DNA of 64,000 bases from Deltaproteobacteria bacterium (GTDB lineage: Bacteria; Myxococcota_A; Polyangia; Polyangiales; JADJMO01), in contig JALHOE010000003.1 of the NCBI GenBank assembly GCA_022843175.1, positions 1-64,000 of the forward strand. Direction: 5' to 3'. Below are positions 19,106 to 27,500 of the stretch, one piece after another. The translations under genes were made by a program, and so were the position numbers. Each line of letters begins with the position of its first letter. The stretch's first letter is position 1. Under the pieces are notes generated by a model, which worked only from the letters and a program-made list of their open reading frames with translations, was not told the DNA's origin and did no database searches.

Positions 19106-19127
19106 ACGCGGTTCGTCGAACGGATAC
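19106..19127 (-). repeat. IS66 right terminal inverted repeat
   Basis: Ends GAACGGATAC on the plus strand; its reverse complement pairs with 16766-16787. The adjacent minus-strand gene is interrupted right here, after PPWGRSM. Confidence 0.88.
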
Positions 19128-19675
19128 ATCGATCGACCCCAGGGCGGCACAGCAGAGTTGTCGACCGCGCAACCGTGCACGGTGGTGTGGGCCGCATGGC
19201 GCGCGCCGTGCGCGTCAATCACGTAAGGAGGCGCCATGCGCAGTCGTGGCGCGCCACCGGCGTCGAGCAGCTCAATCGCGTCTTCAATCACCCGGATACC
19301 GGCTACCCCGTGCGTCAACGCCAACACGTAGCGCGCCTCACGCACCGCGGAATTGAAGTGGACAAAATCCTCGAACGAGCCCTCGGCCCCGCGCACCACG
19401 ATGTCGCCACCATCCGGCGAGGCGCCTCGATACACAGTCTCGCTGCCCAAGACCTCGCGCTGCGCCGCGTCCCGTGCCCCCTCCAACCGGAATCCAATCG
19501 CGAGCTCGCGCGTCGCGATGGAGAAGGCGTCGGTCGCCCTGAGCGGGAGCTGGACCTCCAACCCGTTCGTCGTGCGCACGGCGGGACGCGATGTTGTCCC
19601 CTCGGGTGTGGATGCCGTCGTCGAGCAGCTCAACAAGGTAACCGCGATGCAGCCGACAAGGCGCGAGGGACTCAT
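19128..19675 (-). pseudogene. 5' remnant of secreted Cys-rich/kelch-type protein
   Basis: The gene starts at ATG 19675 with a lipoprotein signal (MSPSRLVGCIAVTLLSCSTT). The N-terminal domain has motifs common to large myxobacterial kelch-repeat surface proteins: LVLALTHGVAGIRVIEDAIE-like segments (here ALTHGVAGIRVIEDAIELLD), then GAPRLRMAPPYVIDAHG and VHGCAVDNSAVPPWGRS. It breaks at the IS66 right end, and the reading frame runs into the element as MYPFDEPRT. The expected repeat region is missing. Together with 16265-16765 it may represent one gene split with loss of its middle, or two related genes. Confidence 0.65.
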
Positions 19676-19758
19676 CGGACAAGCCAACCATCAAAAGCCC
19701 GAGTGGCAAAGCGGCCCTCGTGTCCTCCCTGACGGGTTGGACGGACGAAACTGAAGCG

Positions 19759-20310
19759 TCAGTCGCAACAGATGTCGCGCCCGTGCGACTCGCAATGCAA
19801 ACACTCGCCATCGGGGGCGAAGAGGCAGACTTGGCCACCCGCGAACGGGTTGCCGAGACAACCCGCCGGGTACACATAGGAACCACTATCGCCGAGCGGC
19901 AGACGCGGCGCGCAGCGGAACGCGTGTCGGGGTTTCTCCTGGAGTCGGCACGTCCAGTCGTCGTCGGGGGTGCGGGTGCAGCCCGGGGGAGCGGCCGAGC
20001 CGGCGCCGGAGCTGACGGGATTGGGTTCAGCGGGGACCGGTGGCGAACCCGCGGCGCAGCAAAATTCCTGGCAGTTGATGCAGTCGGGCGCGATGTACGA
20101 GCAATCGCGCGGAAGTCGACGGCAGAGCCATCGTGTCGATCGCCCCGGGAAACGCGAGCAGTACTCCGGGAAGTCGGATGGGACGCACGAGGGTCCGAGA
20201 TCGCGCTCGCACGGCGCAGCGTCCGCGGTCTGATCGCTGGCCACCCGCGCGTTGCAGCCAGCAATCAACGCCAACCCGAGCACAGTCGACGTCAGACGGC
20301 TCGCCGGCAT
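19759..20310 (-). CDS. Cys-rich lipoprotein, hypothetical
   Basis: A 183-residue lipoprotein. The ATG at 20310 begins MPASRLTSTVLGLALIAGCN with a good lipobox (IAGC). The mature part has about twenty cysteines, including CIAPDCINCQEFCC-like clusters (observed YIAPDCINCQEFCCAAG) and ECLHCESHGRDICCD at the C-terminus, suggesting a disulphide-stabilised or metal-binding surface protein. No family was recognised. Confidence 0.65.
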   Translation of the reverse strand: MPASRLTSTVLGLALIAGCNARVASDQTADAAPCERDLGPSCVPSDFPEYCSRFPGRSTRWLCRRLPRDCSYIAPDCINCQEFCCAAGSPPVPAEPNPVSSGAGSAAPPGCTRTPDDDWTCRLQEKPRHAFRCAPRLPLGDSGSYVYPAGCLGNPFAGGQVCLFAPDGECLHCESHGRDICCD

Positions 20311-20414
20311 GGCGCGTAGTGTACCCGCCGGCCCGCGGTCAGGATCGCATCGGTATGCCAACACTCGAACACCGACTCGGTCGACCGCCGGCCGCCGCTG
20401 TACCATGCCGTGTG

Positions 20415-20828
20415 ATGACCACGCGCTCGCGATGGGCGACCGTCGCAACCGCGTTCGGGCTGCTCCTCCTCGCAAGCGTCGCCGCATGTCGGACCCGCGA
20501 GCCCAATGCAGCCGCGGTCCCGACGGGCGATGGGCGGTTCTGCGCCAAACGTCCGCGCGGCAGCACGCTGTGTGTGCGAACGCGCACGGAGTGCGAAGGT
20601 GGTGCCGCTAACCCTTCAGCCGAGTGCATGCCGGTCGGTTCGGCGCGCTGCTTCACGTTCGTGGCGAAGGATGGAACCAAGCAGGCGAGCTGCAAGATGA
20701 CAGCGAGTGAATGCGAGCGACAAGCGGCAATCTTCGAGCGTGACGAGGTGGGGTGTCGGAGTGCGCGGCGTGGAAGTGAGTCGCGACGTGTTAACATCTG
20801 GCTGTGCGACGCTGGGCTGGCCTCCTGA
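20415..20828 (+). CDS. Small lipoprotein, hypothetical
   Basis: A 137-residue frame. The ATG at 20415 (GTG at 20412 also possible) gives TVATAFGLLLLASVAACRTR with a lipobox. The mature part has paired cysteines (CVRTRTECEGG, CFTFVAKDGTKQASC, MTASECERQ), resembling small cysteine-stabilised modules repeated in other myxobacterial lipoproteins. Its end overlaps the GTG start of the next gene (20804). Confidence 0.55.
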   Translation: MTTRSRWATVATAFGLLLLASVAACRTREPNAAAVPTGDGRFCAKRPRGSTLCVRTRTECEGGAANPSAECMPVGSARCFTFVAKDGTKQASCKMTASECERQAAIFERDEVGCRSARRGSESRRVNIWLCDAGLAS

Positions 20829-21756
20829 TTTGTGCGTGCAGCTCGAGGGTCGCTCCGCCGCTCGTCGACAGCCTCTTCGACGCGGCGAACGTGGATCCGC
20901 CCGACACGTCGCCGTGCAACCTCGTCGACCCGAACGATCCGCCCATCGGGTGTCCGCCAACGTCCGGACCGAGCCGGTGCTCGACGCCGGACAAGGTATC
21001 GAGCTGCCCGCCGACACCGTGTGCATGGCGCGCGCCCCGCAGTCGGCCGACCGCTCGACCCTTCGTATTGGGCGCCTGCGGCTGTGGAAGCCCGAAGCAG
21101 CGCTCGCGCTTTCCTCGTTCGAGCTCGATCCCAGCGTCAACGCCCAGTGTGCGAATCGCGGGACCGAGTCCATCTCGTGGCTGCTCCATCTGCAGACGAT
21201 CACCCTCACGACGGGATCCGCGCGCCCGAGCGTCGACGGACGAACGTTTTCGTTCGCGAACGAGACCCTTGCGGCACCGATGGACTGCCCCGGCTTTGTC
21301 GGGAGGCCCGCGACCATCGCGCCGGCCACCGTCGAAGTGAGCCGCAGGGGCACGGGATTCCGCGCTCATCTCGAGGCCCTCAACATCGCGGCCTACGCCT
21401 TGCCGTTGCGTGACCTCACGTTCGACGTACCGACCATGAACAACCCGGCATGCATCGGCGCGTGGGATCCGCAGTGGTGGTGCGACGCCGACTCGCTCGG
21501 TTGGACAACCGGAGGTCGAATTACTGCGAAGCTCGGCGTCGAGGATGCCGACCGCATCCCGATCAAGGCGGCGGGGTGTCAATCTCTGTGCGCGATCCTC
21601 GCGAACGACGCAATGAAGACCGGGGGCAAGGTCTGCAAGCGCGGCATCGACGGTCGCATCGCCGAGATCGGCGACGCGTGCATCGGTGGGGATACGTGCA
21701 AGAACGCGTTTCAGTTCGTCATCACCTTCGCGGCGTACGGTATTCAATTGCGCTGA
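20804..21756 (+). pseudogene. Frameshifted lipoprotein, hypothetical
   Basis: The start (GTG 20804, RRWAGLLICACSSRVAPP) and an acidic linker ending LVDPNDPPIGCPP are in frame 2. From about 20960 on, coding continues in frame 1 as VRTEPVLDAGQGIELPADTV, through FSFANETLAAPMDCPGFVG and TFDVPTMNNPACIGAWDPQW to AAYGIQLR and a stop at 21754-21756. A single-base indel between about 20940 and 20970 joins them. The large domain is beta-rich with scattered Cys pairs; no function recognised. Confidence 0.5.
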
Positions 21757-22190
21757 GACGAGGACGCGCCATTGCGCACGATCGGCGTCCGGCGAGCGAG
21801 CCGGCGCGTTGCGACGACAGCCGAACAATGTCGAATACAGGCCGAAGCGTTCCACGGGACGATTTCTCGGCGTCGCGCACGAACATCCCCCGGCATCGCT
21901 GCTCGGTGGCGGAGCCCCCGCGTCCGCCCCGCCGCAGTCCCCACCATCGCAGAGCGCGGCGGAGGTGCAGGCCCCGCTCTGACAACGCTTTCCCGACGCG
22001 CACTCAGAGTCCTTCGTGCACGACTTGCCACACGCACCAGCGACGCACGCGTAGTCGCCACACGTGCCGTGCCGCGCACGACCGGAGATCGGTGTGCACG
22101 CGCCGCGGCTGCCCATGACATCGCATGCCTCGCACACGCCATCGCACGCGCGGTCGCAACAGACTCCATCCGCACATGACCACAGCCCGA
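21757..22190 (-). pseudogene. C-terminal remnant of Cys-rich kelch/MYXO-CTERM protein
   Basis: A minus-strand frame without its own start reads CADGVCCDRACDGVCEACDV, then CTPISGRARHGTCGDYACV and KSCTKDSECASGKRCQSGAC. This is the usual end of large myxobacterial Cys-rich secreted proteins. It reaches GGCSCATPR, the beginning of a MYXO-CTERM-like tail, but no membrane stretch follows in frame. It lies tail to tail with the gene ending at 21756. Confidence 0.55.
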
Positions 22191-22240
22191 CGCACGCCAA
22201 CCGCCAGCGCCGATCCCTTCCAATCGTCGTTGAGTGCCAC

Positions 22241-22687
22241 CTACCTACAAAGCCTGGGCTCGGCGCACTCGTCGGCGAGAACTGAGTACGAGTTGCAGCT
22301 CGCGTCAGCGGTACGCTTGACGCACGCAGCCAGCTTCTGGCCGTCATATGCAGTGCACGTCGAGGCGCCGAACGATGTGCGCAGATCGACTCGCGCAATC
22401 TCGACGCATTCCCAATAGGTCGGCTCCTCACGGAGCGAGCCGATCGCGCCACAACGTGCGGCGGCATTACAGCGCGCGTGCGCCAGGCTGTCGATCGCGC
22501 CCTCACGCTCTGGAGTATCGCCCGCGGCGGGACCGCCGCCGTTACCGTTCGGCACCGTCGTCCCTGCGGGCCCGCGCTCGGGCGCGGGGACCACGACCGT
22601 GTCGCCGCCGCGCCCGGTGGGGTCGTGGGAGCGACATCCGATACCGGCGACCAGGGCCACCGCGTACCGCAAGATTCCGTTGTTCAT
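22241..22687 (-). CDS. DUF6184-like lipoprotein
   Basis: A 148-residue lipoprotein. The ATG at 22687 has an AGGAG ribosome site 8 bases upstream and begins MNNGILRYAVALVAGIGCRS (lipobox GIGC). After a Gly/Pro linker comes a Cys-patterned helical domain (CNAAARCGAIGSLREEPTYW, LAACVKRTADASCNSY, ADECAEPRLC), as in the DUF6184 lipoproteins often found in myxobacteria near natural-product genes. Role unknown. Confidence 0.65.
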   Translation of the reverse strand: MNNGILRYAVALVAGIGCRSHDPTGRGGDTVVVPAPERGPAGTTVPNGNGGGPAAGDTPEREGAIDSLAHARCNAAARCGAIGSLREEPTYWECVEIARVDLRTSFGASTCTAYDGQKLAACVKRTADASCNSYSVLADECAEPRLCR

Positions 22688-22776
22688 GTTCGAGTCTCCT
22701 GACTTCGCCGTGCAGATCTGGCGCGACCGTGCAAGATGTGGTTCACGCGGTCGATCCACAGCCGCGCAGGTTCTCC

Positions 22777-23914
22777 ATGCAAAAGACAACCCGCCCGAAC
22801 GGCGAGGAGCCTCCACCGCGGCGCATGGAGCTCCACGGGGCGGCGCGATGTGAGACTGTCGCCAGTCGCCCCACCGCGCTGCGCGCTGTCGTGCGACATC
22901 GCATCCCGGTGATTCGAAATCTTCAGCGCCTCGGGCGGTATGCCGCGGTTGCATCGATCGGTTGGTCGATCTACGCGAACACCGCGAAGGCCAGCGCTGC
23001 GTCGTCACCGAGCGCGTCCGCCGCGCCGGTCGCGAGCGTCAGCGCGGAGCCCCCCGCCCCAGTTCCCATTGCCCACGCGAGCTCGGAAGAGCGGAAGACG
23101 TCGATCTCACCCAAACCCGCGGCACCGCCGCCGTCCAAGATGCGATTCGTCGCGGACCCGTTGTCGGATGGTGCGGTCCTCGTCATCGCATTCGGGTTCG
23201 TCGGGCTGTCTCAGGTCATCATCTCGAGCGGCGAGCTGAAGCCCCAGCAACCGGTAGCAAGTTCGAAGCTCTCTGCCATCGACCGCTTCGCGATCACTCA
23301 AACGGTGGATCCCAACGCTGGACTGCTGTCGAACCTGGGTCTGTACGGCGCGATCACCTTCGCAGTCATTGATCCGGTGATCACCGGCGTGCGCGAGGAG
23401 AGCGCCCAGGCCATGCTCGTGGATGCCATTCTGTACCTGCAAAGCGCAGGGATCACCGGCGGCCTCACGAACCTAACAAAGATCGCGGTACGCAGACCTC
23501 GACCGCGCGCATACATCGAATGGCAGCGTCAGGTCGACGCTGTACGGCGAGAACGCGCAGGATATTGCAGAAACCGACTCCTCGCTGTCGTTCCCGTCAG
23601 GTCACGCATCGACGACGGCGGCCCTCGCGGCGACGGCGACGTATCTCGCGTTTGCGCGCTCGCAAAAGCGGAGTCCGAGGCCGTGGATTACCCTTGTGAT
23701 GGGTCTCCTCGTAACCGCGTTTACCGGGTATGAACGCGTCCGCGCGGGTGCGCACTTCCCGACCGACGTCATTGGCGGCGCGCTGATCGGCGCCGGTGTC
23801 GGGGTGCTCGTCCCACACATCCACCGCGAACAGACGCTCCAACAACGACCGGTGTGGATCGGCTTTCAGTCGCAGCCGAGCGGCGGCGTGGCGCTGGTCA
23901 CGCTCGGGCTCTAG
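22777..23914 (+). pseudogene. PAP2 phosphatase with one frameshift
   Basis: A paralog of the PAP2 gene at 9874-10893. It shares runs such as MRFVADPLSDGAVLVIAFGF and KIAVRRPRPRAYIE. At about 23539 one extra base (or a loss of two) shifts the frame just after WQRQVD. The continuing frame gives LYGENAQDIAETDSSLSFPS, then GHASTT and GYERVRAGAHFPTD, to a stop at 23914. As it stands, the last two catalytic motifs would not be made. The N-terminal start is uncertain: the ATG at 22777 was taken. Confidence 0.72.
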
Positions 23915-24052
23915 ATCGAGCGATCATCGACACCGCGCATCTGACGCCGGACGGCGCGTTCGACCCGGCAAGACTCCCCGGGGCTGTCCCATTCGGCCCC
24001 GGCGCGGCTCTGCATGTCGGGAGGAAGCGTGAAGCTGCCAGCGCGCCAAAGG

Positions 24053-24068
24053 TGGCCCGGGCCTTGCC
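24053..24068 (+). promoter_or_regulatory. Sigma-54-like promoter
   Basis: TGGCCCGGGCCTTGCC matches the -24/-12 pattern TGGCACG-N4-TTGCW, with the invariant GG (24054-24055) and GC (24066-24067) separated by exactly 10 bases. The predicted transcript would begin near 24079 and read into the receiver gene. Chance matches occur in GC-rich DNA, so the call rests on the similar sites at 30.1 kb. Confidence 0.4.
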
Positions 24069-24202
24069 CAACCGACTGCATGACCCACTCCCTCGAAACG
24101 CTCTCGCGCAACGCACATCGAGTCGAACGCCGTCTCACGCACGAGCGTCTGCGCGGCGCGACCCGCGATGTCGACGACTGCTTCGACACCGAGACGGCCG
24201 CG

Positions 24203-24643
24203 ATGCGACACCGAGCGGCCTCCACGGCGCTCTCTCCCGCGAGGCCCCCGTTTGTCCTGCTGGCGAAGGATGACACGAGCATGCGCGAATTGCTGGCGAG
24301 CGCGCTGCGGAAGGGGGGATGCGTGGTGCGCGAGCTGTCCTCGCGGGCCGAGCTCTTGATCGAGATCGAGACGCTCGTCATGGACGTGCCCTCGCTGATC
24401 CCAGTCGACTTGATCGTCAGCGACGTATGCATGCCGGGGCTGTCGGGTCTCGAGCTACTCCACGACGTCCGCGGCGCGCAGCTCGAGACTCCGTTCATCC
24501 TGGTGACCGCGTTCGGAAGCGACGAGGTGCGACAAGCTGCGGTCGGGATGGGCGCGAGCTACCTCGAGAAGCCGTTCCGCATGAAGGATTTCCAAAGGGC
24601 GGTAGGCGCGCGCCTCCGTCAGCAGCAGCAGGGTGCGTCGTGA
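24203..24643 (+). CDS. Stand-alone receiver-domain response regulator
   Basis: A single receiver domain with no output domain (146 residues from the ATG at 24203; earlier in-frame starts at 24014 and 24080 exist). It shows the acidic pair in VLLAKDDTSMRELL, phosphoacceptor D74 in LIVSDVCMPGLSG, T in LVTAFGSDEV and K in YLEKPF. Such CheY/Spo0F-type proteins act by protein contact in phosphorelays. The closest relative in this window is 30232-30723, with the same layout. Its stop overlaps the start of a small membrane protein (GTGA). Confidence 0.83.
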   Translation: MRHRAASTALSPARPPFVLLAKDDTSMRELLASALRKGGCVVRELSSRAELLIEIETLVMDVPSLIPVDLIVSDVCMPGLSGLELLHDVRGAQLETPFILVTAFGSDEVRQAAVGMGASYLEKPFRMKDFQRAVGARLRQQQQGAS

Positions 24644-24810
24644 GCCCCGGCGTGCTCTCGGGCTTACACCGAGCGAGCGGACCGACCGCCGCGGTGTCGA
24701 CCGGTGATGGCCAGCCCGGTGAGGACATGTATCGCGCGGTCCGCCGGATCGGGTGGTCGGCGATGATCGTCTTCGCGATCATGCTGACCATTTGGTGGCA
24801 CAACGGCTGA
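24640..24810 (+). CDS. Small single-pass membrane protein
   Basis: A 56-residue protein starting at a GTG that overlaps the receiver gene's stop by 4 bases. A polar N-terminus (SPGVLSGLHRASGPTAAVS) leads to one membrane helix (IGWSAMIVFAIMLTIWW) and a short HNG end. The overlap suggests translational coupling with the receiver. Function unknown; it could anchor or tune a signalling partner. Confidence 0.5.
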   Translation: MSPGVLSGLHRASGPTAAVSTGDGQPGEDMYRAVRRIGWSAMIVFAIMLTIWWHNG

Positions 24811-24942
24811 GGAAGACGAGCGACGCAGCTTCGTCTCGGTCTTCCCCGGAGTCGTTCGCGTGCACGGCGGCTTGGGCACGGGTTAGAGCGAGCGCGCGCG
24901 GGGCAGCTGTCTCCGGATCCTCCTTCCGCTACTCTCGGGCCA

Positions 24943-26328
24943 GTGACCGGACGAATCCTGGTGGTCGACGACGACGCCGCCATGCGCGAGCTGCTCGAGA
25001 CCGCCCTGCCAAGACGCGGGTACGAGGTCGCTTCGGCGGCGTCCGGCGCGCTCGCGCTTCAGCGGTTGGGCGAAGAGGGCTACGATGCGGTCGTCAGCGA
25101 CCTCGCGATGGCGGAGATGGACGGGCTCGCGCTGTGCGAACGAATCGTCTCCGGCTACCCAGACGTTCCGGTCATCGTCCTGACCGCGTTCGGGAGTCTC
25201 GAGAGCGCCGTCGCTGCGATTCGTGTCGGCGCCTACGACTACCTGACGAAGCCGGTGCAACTCGATGCGCTCTCCATCGCGTTGTCGCGCGCTGTGGAGC
25301 ACCGCCGCCTGCGCGAAGAGGTGAAGCGCCTACGGCGGACTTCCGAAGCGCGGATGGGCTATGGAGAACTCGTGGGCGAGAGCGCCGCCATGCGCGCCGT
25401 CTACGACCTACTCGGTCGCATCGCCGAGTCCAACGCGACTGTGCTCATCACCGGCGAGAGCGGGACGGGCAAGGAGGTCGTCGCACGCGCGCTCCATCGG
25501 CAGGGAGTCCGGAGGGCCGGCCCGTTTGTCGCGATCAACTGCGCGGCGATGCCCGAGGCCCTGCTCGAGAGCGAATTGTTCGGGCACGCCAAGGGGGCGT
25601 TCACCGACGCCCGAACGGCGCGGACCGGTCTCTTCGTTCAGGCCAGCTCCGGCACGCTCTTCCTCGATGAGATCGGCGAGTTGCCGCTCGCGCTCCAGCC
25701 CAAGTTGCTTCGCGCGTTGCAGGAGCGAGTGGTGCGACCCATTGGAGGCAACAACGAGGTGCCCTTCGACGCTCACATCGTCGCGGCGACCAACCGCGAC
25801 CTCGAATCCGCTGTCGAGGAGGGGCGCTTTCGTCAGGATCTCTTTTTCCGGATCAACGTCATCCAGGTCGAGCTTCCGCCACTCCGCACGCGAGGGGCCG
25901 ACGTGCTTCTCCTCGCCGACACCTTCCTCCGCACGTTCGCGTCGCAAGCCAAGAAGACCATTCGCGGTCTGTCTTCGGCGGCGTCGGAGAAGCTCCTCGC
26001 CTACGCGTGGCCGGGAAACGTCCGCGAGCTGTCGAACGCGATGGAGCGCGCCGTCGCGCTCGCGCGTTTCGAGGAGATCCAGGCCGACGATCTCCCAGAT
26101 CGCGTGAAGCAGTATCGTCCATCGCAGGTTCTCATCGTTGCGGATGACCCGAGCGAACTCGCGCCGCTGGAGGAAGTCGAGCGGCGGTACATCCTACGAG
26201 TGTTCGAGGCCGTGCAGGGGAATCGCTCCCGAGCGGCGAAAATCCTCGCCCTCGATCGCAAGACGCTGCGACGCAAGCTCATCGCCTACGGGGAGCTGTC
26301 CGTGGACGACACCGAGGATCGCGGCTGA
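24943..26328 (+). CDS. NtrC-family sigma-54 response regulator
   Basis: A 461-residue transcription activator starting at GTG 24943. The receiver domain has D10/D11 and phosphoacceptor D53 (VVSDLAMAEMDG). The AAA+ domain has Walker A GESGTGKE, the sigma-54 contact loop as GAFTDA instead of the common GAFTGA, and Walker B-like GTLFLDEIGE. A Fis-type helix-turn-helix (NRSRAAKILALDRKTLRRKL) ends the protein. It would bind far-upstream sites and open sigma-54 promoters; candidates at 24.05, 30.09 and 30.18 kb lie in the same island. The likely kinase is the one at 27501-28637. Confidence 0.94.
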   Translation: MTGRILVVDDDAAMRELLETALPRRGYEVASAASGALALQRLGEEGYDAVVSDLAMAEMDGLALCERIVSGYPDVPVIVLTAFGSLESAVAAIRVGAYDYLTKPVQLDALSIALSRAVEHRRLREEVKRLRRTSEARMGYGELVGESAAMRAVYDLLGRIAESNATVLITGESGTGKEVVARALHRQGVRRAGPFVAINCAAMPEALLESELFGHAKGAFTDARTARTGLFVQASSGTLFLDEIGELPLALQPKLLRALQERVVRPIGGNNEVPFDAHIVAATNRDLESAVEEGRFRQDLFFRINVIQVELPPLRTRGADVLLLADTFLRTFASQAKKTIRGLSSAASEKLLAYAWPGNVRELSNAMERAVALARFEEIQADDLPDRVKQYRPSQVLIVADDPSELAPLEEVERRYILRVFEAVQGNRSRAAKILALDRKTLRRKLIAYGELSVDDTEDRG

Positions 26329-26345
26329 GCGGCAAGAAGGACAAC

Positions 26346-26963
26346 GTGCGACACAACTTCGAGCCCTCGCTTCATCCCGTCGCGCTCTCGGCGCTCCGGC
26401 CAACTCAGATGACCGTCGGAATGAAGGAGGTCATGCGTAAGCGCGCCGAGTGGCGAGAACGCAGAGAGCGCGATGGTTCCGACTTCCTCGGCCGGCACAT
26501 CGTTCCCGTCGTGCTCGGTCCACGTGGGAGATATTACCTGCTCGATCATCACCACCTGGTGCGTGCGCTGCTCGACGAGGGTGTCGAGCGCGTGCTCGTG
26601 GGTCGAGTGGAAGACCTCCGGTTGCTCCCTCCCGAAGGGTTTTGGACCTTCATGGACAACCGAAATTGGCTGCACCCCTTCGATGCCGACGGCAAGCGGC
26701 GCGACTACGCCGAGCTACCGAAGTCTGTCGAGGGGTTGGTCGACGACGCGTATCGCTCGCTCGCTGGGGCGGTGCGTCGCAGCGGGGGCTACGCGAAGGA
26801 CTACACACCCTACGCCGAGTTCCTCTGGGCGGACTTCTTTCGAACGCGTATCGGTGCCCGCGGCATGAGGGCGGACTTCGAGAGAGCGTTGCGTCGAGCG
26901 TTGGAGCTCGCTCGCTCGCCCGACAGCCGCTATCTACCCGGCTGGTGCGGCCCATCGGACTGA
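26346..26963 (+). CDS. ParB-like nuclease-fold protein (ParBc_2 type)
   Basis: A 205-residue protein starting at GTG 26346, 17 bases after the NtrC-type gene. It has LHPVALSALRPTQMTVGMKE at the N-terminus and PVVLGPRGRYYLLDHHHLVR, the pattern of the PF08857 ParB-like family, in which a YLxDHHH stretch replaces the usual ParB box. Later motifs (GFWTFMDNRNWLHPFD) are also typical. The biochemical activity of the family is not established; there is no partition locus here. Its end overlaps the convergent MgtC gene by 34 bases. Confidence 0.8.
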   Translation: MRHNFEPSLHPVALSALRPTQMTVGMKEVMRKRAEWRERRERDGSDFLGRHIVPVVLGPRGRYYLLDHHHLVRALLDEGVERVLVGRVEDLRLLPPEGFWTFMDNRNWLHPFDADGKRRDYAELPKSVEGLVDDAYRSLAGAVRRSGGYAKDYTPYAEFLWADFFRTRIGARGMRADFERALRRALELARSPDSRYLPGWCGPSD

Positions 26964-27433
26964 CTCGCCCGTTCTGGGGCGGGGGCGGGCTCGCCCTTTG
27001 CCGCGTACCGACGAAGCGCTCGCTCGAGATGTCCCCCGAGCGTGAGGACCGCGAGAGTCAAGGTCCCCGCGACCAGCACCATCGTCCAAGCACCAAGGCC
27101 GCATACGATGCCGAGCGCCGCTGTGATCCAAACGCTCGCGGCGGTGGTCATCCCGCTGACCTCTCCCGTGGTCTTATCGCGTATGATCACGCCGGCTCCG
27201 ATGAAGCCGATGCCGGTCAGCACACCCTGGATCACGCGACTCGCCGGATTGAGGTCGGTGACCGTGGCGGAAAAATCGGCGCTTGCCATCGTGACCAGCG
27301 CCGTGGCCATCGAGACCAGGCCGAGGGTGCGCATCCCGGTGGGCTTGTGACGAAGATCGCGGTTCAAGCCGATCGCCATCCCGGCGACGAGCGCGGCCGA
27401 CAGTCTGAGGACTTCTTCGCGAATGTCGGTCAC
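26930..27433 (-). CDS. MgtC/SapB-family membrane protein
   Basis: A 167-residue inner membrane protein with four or five helices and the family motifs AGMAIGLNRDLRHKPTGMRT and GIGFIGAGVIIRDKTTGEVS then GMTTAASVW. MgtC proteins support growth at low magnesium and modulate the F-ATPase or envelope. The C-terminal cytoplasmic extension is short. A truncated MgtE magnesium channel gene is 3.5 kb away, giving the island a magnesium theme. Confidence 0.9.
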   Translation of the reverse strand: MTDIREEVLRLSAALVAGMAIGLNRDLRHKPTGMRTLGLVSMATALVTMASADFSATVTDLNPASRVIQGVLTGIGFIGAGVIIRDKTTGEVSGMTTAASVWITAALGIVCGLGAWTMVLVAGTLTLAVLTLGGHLERALRRYAAKGEPAPAPERASQSDGPHQPGR

Positions 27434-27500
27434 GGGTCGAGCGTCGCACGCTGGAAGAATCTCGGTTAATCAAACCGACCATGAGCGCTTTGGGCGCGAG

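Larger units (their letters stand above)
16766..19127 (+). mobile_element. Complete IS66-family insertion sequence
   Basis: A 2362-bp element with the canonical tnpA-tnpB-tnpC set, all intact, bounded by 22-bp terminal inverted repeats that match at 21 of 22 positions. IS66 elements normally duplicate 8 bp of target. The 8 bases on the left (16758-16765) and right (19128-19135) do not match, which points to deletion or recombination at one side after insertion. Both flanks are broken minus-strand genes. Confidence 0.9.

Noticed and set aside
16758-19135. 8-bp target duplication for IS66
   Set aside because: The bases next to the two terminal repeats (TCTACGCC and ATCGATCG) do not match.
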